Part shown: positions 25,353-32,608 of the stretch, piece after piece
How positions within the stretch are numbered: position 1 is the first letter of the stretch
How the letters are laid out: each line of letters begins with the position of its first letter
Origin: UBA1429 sp964482225
GTDB lineage: Bacteria > Chloroflexota > Anaerolineae > UBA1429
Length of the DNA stretch: 64,000 nt
Direction of reading: 5' to 3'
NCBI GenBank assembly: GCA_964482225.1
Contig: CAYZWT010000010.1
Span: 65,227 to 129,226 of the forward strand
Notes under the pieces: model-generated
What the model was told of the DNA's origin: nothing
Databases searched by the model: none
What the model saw: only the letters and a program-made list of their open reading frames with translations
Made by a program: the position numbers and the translations under genes

Positions 25353-27272
25353 TCAGCCCTCCCCCAAACCGTGCAGCACCTCTGCGCGGGCGAACTGGCT
25401 CATGTACAGGCGGTGGTAGAACCCGCCCGCAGCCAGCAGGCTCTCGTGGGTGCCCCGCTCGATGATCCGCCCGTCGTCAATCACCAGCAGTTGGTCGGCG
25501 TTGCGGATGGTGCTCAGACGGTGGGCGATCACAAAGCTGGTGCGCCCCTGCATCAGCTTGAGCAGCGCCTGCTGGATGTGCACCTCGGTGCGCGTGTCTA
25601 CACTGGAGGTGGCCTCGTCCAGGATCAGGATGCGCGGGTCTGCCAGGATCGCCCGTGCGATGGCCAGGAGCTGACGCTGCCCCTGGCTCAGGGTGCTGGC
25701 GCGCTCGGCCATGTGTGTCTGGTAGCCCTCTGGCAGACGCTGGATGAACTGATCTGCATTGGCCAGGCGCGCCGCAGCGATGCACTCCTCATCCGTGGCA
25801 TCCAGGCGCCCATAGCGGATGTTCTCCATCACCGTATCGGCGAATAGAAAGGTCTCTTGCAGGACGATGCCCAGTTGGCGGCGCAGGCTGTCCTGGGTCA
25901 CGTCGCGGATGTCGCGCCCGTCAATGCGGATGGCGCCGCCGTCCACATCGTAAAAGCGCGAGAGCAGGTTCACGACCGTGGTCTTGCCCGCACCGGTCGG
26001 CCCCACCAGGGCCACCACCTGTCCAGGCTGCGCCTCCAGGCTTACATCCTTGAGCACCGGCACGCCCGGCACGTATTGAAAGTCCACGCGCTCAAAGGTC
26101 ACATGTCCCCGGATATCCGTGAGCGGGATCGCGTCAGGCCGGTCGGCTACGTCGGGCACCTGATCCAGCATATCAAAGACGCGCTCCGCGCCGGCCAGCG
26201 CCGCCTGGATCGAGTTGTACAGGTCGGCGATGGTAAGCAGGGGCTCGAAAAAGCGCCGCGCATAGAGGACAAAGGTGGCGATGACGCCGACGCTCACCAG
26301 ACCCTGCAGCGCCAGCCAGCCGCCGAGCCCCGCAATGACCACCAGGTCGAGATTGCTGAACACCATCAGCATCGGACGCAACAGGGTCATCATGAGCTGC
26401 GCTCGAATGGTAGTGTCGCGCACGGCGACGTTGGCGCGGTCGAACTCTGCCTGCAGGGTGCGCTCCCGCCGAAAGGCCTGCACCACGCGCACGCCGGTGA
26501 TCGTCTCCTCGGTCAGCGCGTTGAGTCGGCCCAGGTTGGCCTGCACCTCACGAAAGCCTCGGCGTGTGCCCCGGCCCATACGCACGGTGAAATAGAGCAT
26601 CAGCGGCATGACGGCCAGGGTGGCCAGCGCCAGCCAGACATTGAGCAGCAGGACGACCACGACCATGCCCACCAGGGTGAGCGCGCTGGCGACGAGTTGG
26701 ATGACGCCCTGCGAGAGCACCCGGTTCATCGCGTCAATGTCGTTGGTGAGCCGGCTCATCAACTCGCCGGTGGTGCGCTGGTCGAAAAAGCGCAGCGAGA
26801 GCTCCTCCAGATGGCCAAAAAGATCGCGGCGCAGCGCCTGAAGAATGCGTTGGGTGACGCTGACGACGTAATAGCTCTGGCCGTATTCCGCGAAAAAGTA
26901 GAGGGTGTAGGTGGCGAACAGCAGCGCCGTTACCCGCCAGAGGCCCGGCAGATCGCCATGCGCTATGTAGCGATCAATCGCCACGCCCACCAGATAAGGC
27001 CCCAGCAGCGCGAGGCCGGTGCTGGCCAGCACGAGTGCGATCACGAGCGCGATGGCTCTTCGGTGTGGCCCCAGATAGCCCAGCAGCCTGGCGAGACTCT
27101 GCCGAGGGTCGCGCGCCTTTTCCATGCGCGGTCCGGTCTGCATCCCCTGCATGGGCATCGGGCGCCCCAGCGCTGCCCCGTCTGCCTGGCCCTGCCCGGG
27201 TTGCCCGGGCGTCCCGCCGCCCGCGCCCATGCCCCTGCCGCCTGCGTCTCCCTTACCCTGTCTGTCGCTCAT
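25353..27272 (-). CDS. ABC exporter subunit (TM + ATPase), catalytic half
   Basis: A 639-residue type IV ABC half-transporter. The first 65 residues are Gly/Gln-rich and precede six TM helices. The nucleotide-binding domain has Walker A GPTGAGKTTVV near residue 426, Walker B RILILDEATSSVD with the catalytic Glu, and the H-loop FVIAHRLSTI. The signature reads LSQGQRQ rather than LSGGQ. The overlap of four bases with the upstream half-transporter indicates a heterodimer. Its substrate is unknown; the linked regulator and Cys/His-rich protein hint at metal or metal-complex export. Confidence 0.93.
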   Translation of the reverse strand: MSDRQGKGDAGGRGMGAGGGTPGQPGQGQADGAALGRPMPMQGMQTGPRMEKARDPRQSLARLLGYLGPHRRAIALVIALVLASTGLALLGPYLVGVAIDRYIAHGDLPGLWRVTALLFATYTLYFFAEYGQSYYVVSVTQRILQALRRDLFGHLEELSLRFFDQRTTGELMSRLTNDIDAMNRVLSQGVIQLVASALTLVGMVVVVLLLNVWLALATLAVMPLMLYFTVRMGRGTRRGFREVQANLGRLNALTEETITGVRVVQAFRRERTLQAEFDRANVAVRDTTIRAQLMMTLLRPMLMVFSNLDLVVIAGLGGWLALQGLVSVGVIATFVLYARRFFEPLLTIADLYNSIQAALAGAERVFDMLDQVPDVADRPDAIPLTDIRGHVTFERVDFQYVPGVPVLKDVSLEAQPGQVVALVGPTGAGKTTVVNLLSRFYDVDGGAIRIDGRDIRDVTQDSLRRQLGIVLQETFLFADTVMENIRYGRLDATDEECIAAARLANADQFIQRLPEGYQTHMAERASTLSQGQRQLLAIARAILADPRILILDEATSSVDTRTEVHIQQALLKLMQGRTSFVIAHRLSTIRNADQLLVIDDGRIIERGTHESLLAAGGFYHRLYMSQFARAEVLHGLGEG

Positions 27273-29020
27273 GCTGCATCCCCCACCTGCACTCCGTTTC
27301 CCAACTGCGAATCATAGATCTCTCTATAGGTCGCGCTAGAGGCCATCAACTCGCGATGGGTGCCCGCCGCCACGATGCGGCCACGGTCCAGCACGACGAT
27401 CCTATCGGCCCCCAAGACGCTGCTGATGCGCTGCGCCACCAGCAGCGTGGCCCGGCCGGCGCCGGTGGCTTCCAGGGCCTCCTGCAGCGCCACCTCGGTC
27501 TCGACATCCACGGCGCTGGTGCTGTCATCCAGGATGAGCAGCCCGGGATCCACCAGCAGCGCCCTAGCGATGGCCAGGCGCTGTCGCTGCCCGCCAGAGA
27601 GGTTCACGCCGCGCTGGCCGAGCTGTGTATCATAGCCCTCGGGAAAGCCCATGATGAACGCATGGGCCTGCGCCGCCTTGGCCGCGGCGATGACCTCTTC
27701 ATCGCTGGCCTCGGGCCGGCCAAAGCGGATGTTGTCGCGGATGGCGCCGGTAAAGAGCACGGTCTCTTGCGGCACCATCCCGATCTGGCCGCGCAGCGAA
27801 CGCAGCGTTACGTCGCGCACATCGGCCTCGTTCACGGCCACCTGGCCGCCGGTCACGTCATAGAACCGGGGCAGCAAGCTGATGAGCGAAGTCTTGCCCG
27901 AGCCGGTGCTGCCCAGCAGCGCCACCGTCTGGCCATGCTCCAGCGCCAGGTCCACATCTTGCAGCACCGGTTCGTGCTCATGCCCATCATAGGCAAAGGC
28001 CACATCCCGCAACGCCACCTGACGCACCGGCGTCTGGAGGGGCGCAGCATGGGGCGCGTCGGCCACCGCCGGTTCTTCGTCCAGCACCTCGTAGATGCGC
28101 CGGGCCGAGGCGGCCGAGGCGGAGATGAAACTCACCATCGTCCCCAGGTGTCCCAGAACCATCAGCATCCAGAGCAGGTAGCTGTTAAAGGCGATGATCT
28201 TGCCCAGCGAGAGCTGCGCCCGCACCGCCAGCAGCCCGCCCACGGCAACGACAAAGACGATGCCCAGGTTGACCAGATAGTGCAGGGTGGGCAGCAGGAT
28301 CGCCAGAAAACGGCCCACCCGGATGCTGCGGCCTGCCAGATCGGTGTTGGTGCGCTCAAAGCGGGCCTTTTCATGGACCGCCTGGACAAATGCCTTGACC
28401 ACGCGAACCCCGGCCACGTTCTCCTGAAAGATGGTATTCAGGTCGTCCAGCCGCTGCTGTACCTGCATGTACATGTTCTGCGCCCGGCTGGCGTACCAGA
28501 GAAAAATCACCGTCGCCACCGGCAGGATCAGCAGCATGATCAGCGCCAGCCGCCAGTCCGTCAACACCATCATGATCAGGGCGCCGATGGCCACCATCGG
28601 CACGCGCAGGAACATCCGGCCGGTGAAAAAGGTAAACTGCGTCACCTGCTGGACGTCGGACGAGAGGCGCGTGATCAGTTGGCCGGTTTGCCACTGGTCC
28701 AGGTTGCGGGCAGAGAGGGAGAGCACACGCGAGAACAGCTCGCGCCGGTAATCAGCGCCCAGGCTCTGCGAGACGCGCACGGCAAACACGGTGATGCCCA
28801 CCGTGGCGCCGGCGCTCACCAGGATCAATCCCACCATGATCAGCGCCGATTGCAGAACGACGCCGCTGCTGCCGCCGCCGATCCCCGCGTCAACGATGCG
28901 TTGCAGCATACGGGGCAAGGCCAGGTCGGCGGCGACGAGACAGATCATGCAAAGCCAGTTATAGATCACCAGCCTGCGGTACGGCTTGATGGCGCGCAAC
29001 ACTCGCCAGATCGAGTCCAT
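27269..29020 (-). CDS. ABC exporter subunit (TM + ATPase), degenerate half
   Basis: A 583-residue ABC half-transporter with six TM helices and a nucleotide-binding domain: Walker A GSTGSGKTSLI near residue 373, signature LSGGQRQRL, Walker B LLILDDSTSAVD and VAQRISSVLGAD where the switch histidine should be (HR is replaced by QR). The Asp after Walker B replaces the catalytic Glu. Such a change, together with the altered LSQGQ of the partner, puts the degenerate ATP site where TM287/288 and BmrCD have theirs. It precedes the catalytic half with a four-base overlap. Confidence 0.93.
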   Translation of the reverse strand: MDSIWRVLRAIKPYRRLVIYNWLCMICLVAADLALPRMLQRIVDAGIGGGSSGVVLQSALIMVGLILVSAGATVGITVFAVRVSQSLGADYRRELFSRVLSLSARNLDQWQTGQLITRLSSDVQQVTQFTFFTGRMFLRVPMVAIGALIMMVLTDWRLALIMLLILPVATVIFLWYASRAQNMYMQVQQRLDDLNTIFQENVAGVRVVKAFVQAVHEKARFERTNTDLAGRSIRVGRFLAILLPTLHYLVNLGIVFVVAVGGLLAVRAQLSLGKIIAFNSYLLWMLMVLGHLGTMVSFISASAASARRIYEVLDEEPAVADAPHAAPLQTPVRQVALRDVAFAYDGHEHEPVLQDVDLALEHGQTVALLGSTGSGKTSLISLLPRFYDVTGGQVAVNEADVRDVTLRSLRGQIGMVPQETVLFTGAIRDNIRFGRPEASDEEVIAAAKAAQAHAFIMGFPEGYDTQLGQRGVNLSGGQRQRLAIARALLVDPGLLILDDSTSAVDVETEVALQEALEATGAGRATLLVAQRISSVLGADRIVVLDRGRIVAAGTHRELMASSATYREIYDSQLGNGVQVGDAA

Positions 29021-29109
29021 GTTTCTTTCACTCCTCGGTATCAGAATCCTGTGCGTGGCGGCGACCGCTCCGAACGAGGGCGCCCCGTGGTTCGCCCTCG
29101 CCTCACAAG

Positions 29110-29140
29110 AGGAGAGAGCCCCCGATGGGGCTCTCTTCCT
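29110..29140 (-). terminator. Hairpin between the Cys/His-rich gene and the ABC genes
   Basis: AGGAGAGAGCCCC pairs with GGGGCTCTCTTCCT around a CGAT loop. On the minus strand it lies 18 bases after the Cys/His-rich gene, followed only by a short T-poor tail. It may terminate part of the transcription and so lower exporter expression relative to the first two genes. Confidence 0.6.
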
Positions 29141-29157
29141 ATGGCGTCCGTGTTGCG

Positions 29158-29595
29158 CTACATATCGTCTTCGGACTCGGCAGCGCCAGGCCGGGCCTCC
29201 AGGTCCTCGATATGTTCGCGCACGGCCTGGGCCTCGGCCTGCAACGCTTCCAGGTACTCTCTCAGCCAGGCGATGCGCTCCTCGCGGGTGATGAACAGGC
29301 GGCGGAACCCGCCCGTATGGCGCCCGCAGGCGCAGCCGCCCGCGCGATGGGCATGCTGCCCACGGTCATGGCGGCCACAAGCGCAGTCGCCGCCGCGATG
29401 GCCATGCTGCCCCTGCTCATGGCAGCCGCAGGTGCAGCCCGCTTCTGGATGGTGCGGGCTGTGGCAGCCGCAGGTGCAGCGCGTGGCGGAGCGCCCAGGG
29501 CCGTGCCCATGGTGCGATTCACGACAGGCGCACTCCCCTTGGGCTCCGCGCCGGTGATGGTGACGATGTCCGTGTTGCTCACATTCACAACTCAT
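29158..29595 (-). CDS. Cys/His-rich putative metal-binding protein
   Basis: A 145-residue protein starting at ATG 29595 behind GGAGG (eight-base spacing) and overlapping the PadR stop by four bases. The N-terminal 100 residues are almost entirely His, Cys, Gly and Arg, with a repeated CxCGxH unit: CTCGCH twice and CACGRH twice, plus CECEQHGHRHHH at the start. The C-terminal 45 residues form a charged helix (FRRLFITREERIAWLREYL). There is no signal peptide or TM helix, so it should be cytosolic. It is likely to bind soft or borderline metals (Zn, Cu, Ni, Cd). I do not recognise a named family; the C-terminal helix resembles those of small proteins that accompany PadR regulators. Confidence 0.75.
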   Translation of the reverse strand: MSCECEQHGHRHHHRRGAQGECACRESHHGHGPGRSATRCTCGCHSPHHPEAGCTCGCHEQGQHGHRGGDCACGRHDRGQHAHRAGGCACGRHTGGFRRLFITREERIAWLREYLEALQAEAQAVREHIEDLEARPGAAESEDDM

Positions 29596-30023
29596 GCTGA
29601 ATCCTCCGTATGCTGGTCTCGAAAACAATGTTGATACCGATCCATAAAGTCGCCCAGGCGCCGGCGCGTCTGGTCAATGCGCACCGCCCAGGCATGTAGC
29701 ATCTCGACGCCCTCGGGCGTCACCTCGTAGAGGCGGCGTGCGGGCCCCTGCCCCTCCGTATCCCAGGTGGAGCGCATCAGGCCCTCGCGCTCCATCTGGC
29801 GCAGGGTGCGATAGAGCAGACCGGGGTCCACGCCAGGCATGCCCGTCTCGTTGCCCAGGCGCTCCAACAGGGCATAGCCGTAATCAGGCTGCTGCATCAG
29901 CAGCAAGAGGAGCCGGGGCTGCAAAAAGCCTCGCACCCGCCCGCCTGCCGCGCAGCAGCCCTCGATCATCTCGTGGTGGCGGCCATGCTGGCCCTCATGC
30001 CCCTTGCACTGGGTTGAGCACAC
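29592..30023 (-). CDS. PadR family transcriptional regulator with Cys/His-rich N-terminus
   Basis: A 143-residue regulator. Residues 30-110 are the PadR winged helix (FLQPRLLLLLMQQPDYGYAL, GMPGVDPGLLYRTLRQMERE, RRLYEVTPEGVEML), and the last 30 form the dimer helix. Unusually, the first 24 residues contain four Cys and five His (MCSTQCKGHEGQHGRHH and EGCC), which could sense metal ions. It is the first gene of the unit with the Cys/His-rich protein. A perfect palindrome overlapping the -10 of its promoter is the likely operator, giving autorepression. Confidence 0.9.
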   Translation of the reverse strand: MCSTQCKGHEGQHGRHHEMIEGCCAAGGRVRGFLQPRLLLLLMQQPDYGYALLERLGNETGMPGVDPGLLYRTLRQMEREGLMRSTWDTEGQGPARRLYEVTPEGVEMLHAWAVRIDQTRRRLGDFMDRYQHCFRDQHTEDSA

Positions 30024-30056
30024 AAGTGGAATCCTTTCGCATTCGCGCCGTTCAAC

Positions 30057-30075
30057 TATATGACCAAGTCATATA
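30057..30075. promoter_or_regulatory. PadR operator palindrome
   Basis: TATATGAC-CAA-GTCATATA is a perfect 8+8 inverted repeat with a 3-base centre. It overlaps the -10 of the promoter reading toward the padR-like gene and lies 34 bases before the start codon. PadR proteins typically bind ATGT/ACAT-type or ATAT-rich dyads, so repressor binding here is a good prediction. Confidence 0.7.
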
Positions 30076-30100
30076 TAGCATATCCGCACCTGTTTGTCAA
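30072..30100 (-). promoter_or_regulatory. Consensus promoter of the PadR/exporter unit
   Basis: On the minus strand a perfect TTGACA (30100-30095) is followed after 17 bases by TATATA (30077-30072). The operator palindrome covers the -10 and the transcription start. Confidence 0.75.
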
Positions 30101-30124
30101 GAGTCAGATGCGCGGTTGACGCAC

Positions 30125-30418
30125 ATGTATCAGTTCAGATTCAAGGGGACGAGTTCCTAATTGACCAGGAAGTGATGCCAATATCCTGCAAACGGTGAGC
30201 ACACAGCCTCGCTATGGACGCATACATGCGTCTGGCGTTAGTTCTGCACATACGTGTTTAATGCGTTTTTCTATGGTTTTATTGTAGGAGCGCGGCCAAC
30301 GGTGGCGCAACCACCGTCCCTCGCCCCCTACCAGGCGGGCGTCTCGCCCGCCCTCCACGGTTCGCTGCCGACGTATCCACCTGTTGGCCGCTTTCCCCCC
30401 AATTGTGGACTGATACAT
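30125..30418. mobile_element. MITE-like element, copy 2, with internal insertion
   Basis: Left end ATGTATCAGTTCAG and right end CTGATACAT form terminal inverted repeats like those of copy 1 at 11.2 kb. The two halves align with copy 1 (GTGATGCCAA, GCCTCGCTATGG, GTTGGCCGCTTTCC), but about 140 extra bases lie between them, including the GGCGGGC palindrome. The flanks share the direct repeat GTTGACGCACAT (30115-30126 and 30424-30435). No coding capacity. Confidence 0.6.
30334..30352. repeat. GGCGGGC/GCCCGCC palindrome, copy 2
   Basis: GGCGGGC-GTCTC-GCCCGCC, the same core as at 25253 and 51111, nested inside the second MITE-like element. Confidence 0.6.
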
Positions 30419-30444
30419 GCGCCGTTGACGCACATCTCTTCTCA

Positions 30445-30472
30445 TTGACCAGTCGGCGCCCAGCGGTATAAT
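30445..30472 (+). promoter_or_regulatory. Promoter of the lar operon
   Basis: TTGACC and TATAAT separated by 16 bases, 32 bases before the larE start codon and just outside the right end of the MITE-like element. Confidence 0.7.
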
Positions 30473-30504
30473 GGGGCGCACGAACGTATTCAGGGAGTAT
30501 CGAG

Positions 30505-31335
30505 ATGGATCGCACACTGTCCGCCAAACTAGAGCATTTGCGCGAGATCATTCGGCCTTTGCAGCGTGTGGCCGTGGCCTTTTCGGGCGGCGTGGATAGC
30601 ACCTATCTGCTCTCGGCCTGTATGGACCAACTGGGGGCCGAGCGTGTCCTCGCGGTGACGGTGGATTCGCCGCTGCTGCCCCGCGAAGAGCTGGACACGG
30701 CTCGCCAGGTGGCGCGGCAACTGGGCGCGCGCCATGAGATCGTCCTATTTGACGAGATCGAGATCCCCGAGATTGCAGCCAACCCACCCGACCGCTGCTA
30801 CTACTGCAAGCGCGCTCGCTTTGAGAGCCTGCGCGCTTTTGCAGCGCAGACCGATAGCGGCTATGCCCTGCTACATGGCGAGAACGCCGATGACTGCTAT
30901 GACTATCGCCCGGGGGCGCGGGCGGCGAACGAGCTGGGCGTCCGCGCCCCCCTGGCCGAGGCGGGCCTGAGCAAGGCCGATATTCGCGCCCTTTCGCGCA
31001 AGCGCGGCCTGCCCACTTGGGATCATCCGGCGGCGGCTTGCCTGGCGACCCGCTTTCCCTATGGCGAGGCCCTCTCCCACGCAGGGCTGGCGCGGGTGGA
31101 GGCCGCCGAGACGGCCCTGCACGGCCTGCTGGGCGCCCGCGGCCTGCGCGTGCGCGACCACCACCCCGTGGGGCGCATCGAGGTCCCCCAGGGGATGATC
31201 CCCCGCCTGGCCGCCGACCCGCTGCGCACCGCCATCACCGAGGCGCTGCGCAAGGCCGGATACCAATACGTCGCCCTGGATTTGGATGGATACCGCATGG
31301 GGAGTATGAATGACCAACTCGAATCACACCGTTGA
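30505..31335 (+). CDS. larE: ATP-dependent sacrificial sulfur transferase LarE
   Basis: A 276-residue PP-loop ATPase: AVAFSGGVDSTYLLSA is the pyrophosphate loop, PPDRCYYCKRARF and HGENADDCYDYRPG are family markers, and HPAAACLATRFPYGE carries the cysteine that donates its sulfur in Lactiplantibacillus LarE. LarE adds two sulfurs to the pyridinium dicarboxylate precursor made by LarB, on the way to the nickel-pincer cofactor of lactate racemase. ATG 30505 follows GGGAG. It overlaps larB by 26 bases. larA itself is not in the window. Confidence 0.93.
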   Translation: MDRTLSAKLEHLREIIRPLQRVAVAFSGGVDSTYLLSACMDQLGAERVLAVTVDSPLLPREELDTARQVARQLGARHEIVLFDEIEIPEIAANPPDRCYYCKRARFESLRAFAAQTDSGYALLHGENADDCYDYRPGARAANELGVRAPLAEAGLSKADIRALSRKRGLPTWDHPAAACLATRFPYGEALSHAGLARVEAAETALHGLLGARGLRVRDHHPVGRIEVPQGMIPRLAADPLRTAITEALRKAGYQYVALDLDGYRMGSMNDQLESHR

Positions 31336-32074
31336 GCATCTGAACGATGTGGCCGATGCCGTGCTGGATCTGGCGCGCGAGCATCGCAAAGGCGCGCCGG
31401 AGATCATCCTGGCCAGCAACAAGGATGTGGATCAGAGCCTGCGCATCGCAGCCCAGTTCTTGGAGCGCACGGGTCGCGCCATCCTGAGCCGGGTCTCCCC
31501 CGAGCTGGAGGCGGCCCTGGTCGAGACCTATGGCCGCGATGGATTCGAGTGGTTCCGCGCATCGCGCACGGCCATCGTGCGCCGCAGGCCGCGCCCCCAG
31601 CCCAGCGGCGGCCGGGTCGGCATCTTGACCGCCGGCACGTCTGACCAGGCGGCGGCGGAGGAGGCGGCCATCGTCTGCCAGGAGATGGGTTGCAGCGTGC
31701 GCAACCGCTACGATGTGGGCGTGGCGGGCCTGCACCGCCTGTTTGAGCCATTACGTCAACTTCTCGACCAGGACGACGTGGATGTGATCATTGTGGCAGC
31801 GGGCATGGATGGCGCGCTGCCCTCGGTGGTATCGGGGTTGGTGGATGTGCCCGTGATCGGGCTGCCCACTTCGGTGGGCTATGGCATGGGCGGAGCGGGC
31901 CAGGCCGCGCTGATGGCCATGCTCCAGACCTGCTCGCCCGGCCTGGCCGTGGTCAACATTGACAACGGCGTGGGCGCGGGCGTCACCGCCGCCATGATCG
32001 CCCGGCGGGCCGCCAAGGGCCGCCAGCGCGCCGGAGAGGCCGTGGCCCACGGGGCGCAGGGGCAACAAGCGTGA
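31310..32074 (+). CDS. larB: Nickel pincer cofactor biosynthesis protein LarB
   Basis: A 254-residue protein of the AIR-carboxylase (PurE-like) fold. ATG 31310 sits inside larE behind GGGGAG. The family core is GILTAGTSDQAAAEEAAIVC, YDVGVAGLHRLFE, IIVAAGMDGALPSVVSGL, PVIGLPTSVGYG and VVNIDNGVGAGVTAAMIA. LarB carboxylates and hydrolyses nicotinic acid adenine dinucleotide to the dicarboxylated mononucleotide that LarE then thiolates. Its GTGA stop overlaps the larC fragment, so the three genes are translationally coupled. Confidence 0.95.
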   Translation: MTNSNHTVEHLNDVADAVLDLAREHRKGAPEIILASNKDVDQSLRIAAQFLERTGRAILSRVSPELEAALVETYGRDGFEWFRASRTAIVRRRPRPQPSGGRVGILTAGTSDQAAAEEAAIVCQEMGCSVRNRYDVGVAGLHRLFEPLRQLLDQDDVDVIIVAAGMDGALPSVVSGLVDVPVIGLPTSVGYGMGGAGQAALMAMLQTCSPGLAVVNIDNGVGAGVTAAMIARRAAKGRQRAGEAVAHGAQGQQA

Positions 32075-32538
32075 CCCCCGAGCCGCCCGCCACGCCCGTC
32101 CGCGTCGAGTTGCTGGAATGCAACCTGGACGACATGACCGGCGAGGCCCTGGGCTATGCCCTGGAGCGGCTGTTGGAGGCGGGCGCCCTGGAGGCCTGGT
32201 TCACCCCGATCTATATGAAAAAGAACCGCCCCGCCGTGCTCCTCTCGGCCCTCTGCCGCCCGGAGGATGCCGACGATCTGGCGGCCCTGTTGCTGCGCGA
32301 GACCAGCACCCTGGGGGTGCGCCGCCGCGCCGTGGAACGCACCATCGCCGAGCGCCAGATGGTGCAGGTGCAGACCCGCTGGGGGCCGGTGCGCTGCAAG
32401 GTCAAGCTGCTGGATGGGGCGCCCGTCTCCATCAAGCCCGAACATGACGACTGCGCCCGCATCGCCCGCAGCCAGGGGCTCCCCCTGGATAGCGTCGTGA
32501 ACGAGGCGCGGACCCTGGCCGAGGCCCAACTGCGCTAG
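32071..32538 (+). CDS. larC: LarC C-terminal domain protein (nickel insertion), short form
   Basis: A 155-residue protein starting at GTG 32071. It matches the second part of LarC: VELLECNLDDMTGEALGYAL, AWFTPIYMKKNRPAVLLSAL, LLLRETSTLGVRRRAVERT and VKLLDGAPVSIKPEHDDCAR. Full LarC is about 400 residues, with an N-terminal part (LarC1) that is absent here; in L. plantarum the two parts are joined by a programmed frameshift. No LarC1-like frame was found upstream, since larB abuts directly. Either this organism encodes LarC1 elsewhere or this half acts alone. LarC inserts nickel with CTP. Confidence 0.85.
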   Translation: MTPEPPATPVRVELLECNLDDMTGEALGYALERLLEAGALEAWFTPIYMKKNRPAVLLSALCRPEDADDLAALLLRETSTLGVRRRAVERTIAERQMVQVQTRWGPVRCKVKLLDGAPVSIKPEHDDCARIARSQGLPLDSVVNEARTLAEAQLR

Positions 32539-32562
32539 GCGGCCAGCATCCTCTGCACGCTA

Positions 32563-32600
32563 ACAGAGGGGAGCCCCCAATGACAGGGGCTCCCCTCTGT
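32563..32600. terminator. Strong hairpin between larC and the kinase gene
   Basis: ACAGAGGGGAGCCCC and GGGGCTCCCCTCTGT form a 15-base perfect stem with an 8-base loop between two convergent genes. Neither side has a T run, so it may work with Rho or as a bidirectional stop. Confidence 0.7.
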
Positions 32601-32608
32601 GCGTCATG

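Noticed and set aside
27035..29557. An 840-codon plus-strand frame antisense to the ABC exporter.
   Set aside because: Low-complexity His/Gln/Arg sequence; the minus strand carries Walker and signature motifs.
29592..30023. PadR gene as an antibiotic-efflux regulator of the LmrR type only.
   Set aside because: The Cys/His-rich N-terminus and neighbouring Cys/His protein point to metals at least as well, so a drug-only label is not justified.
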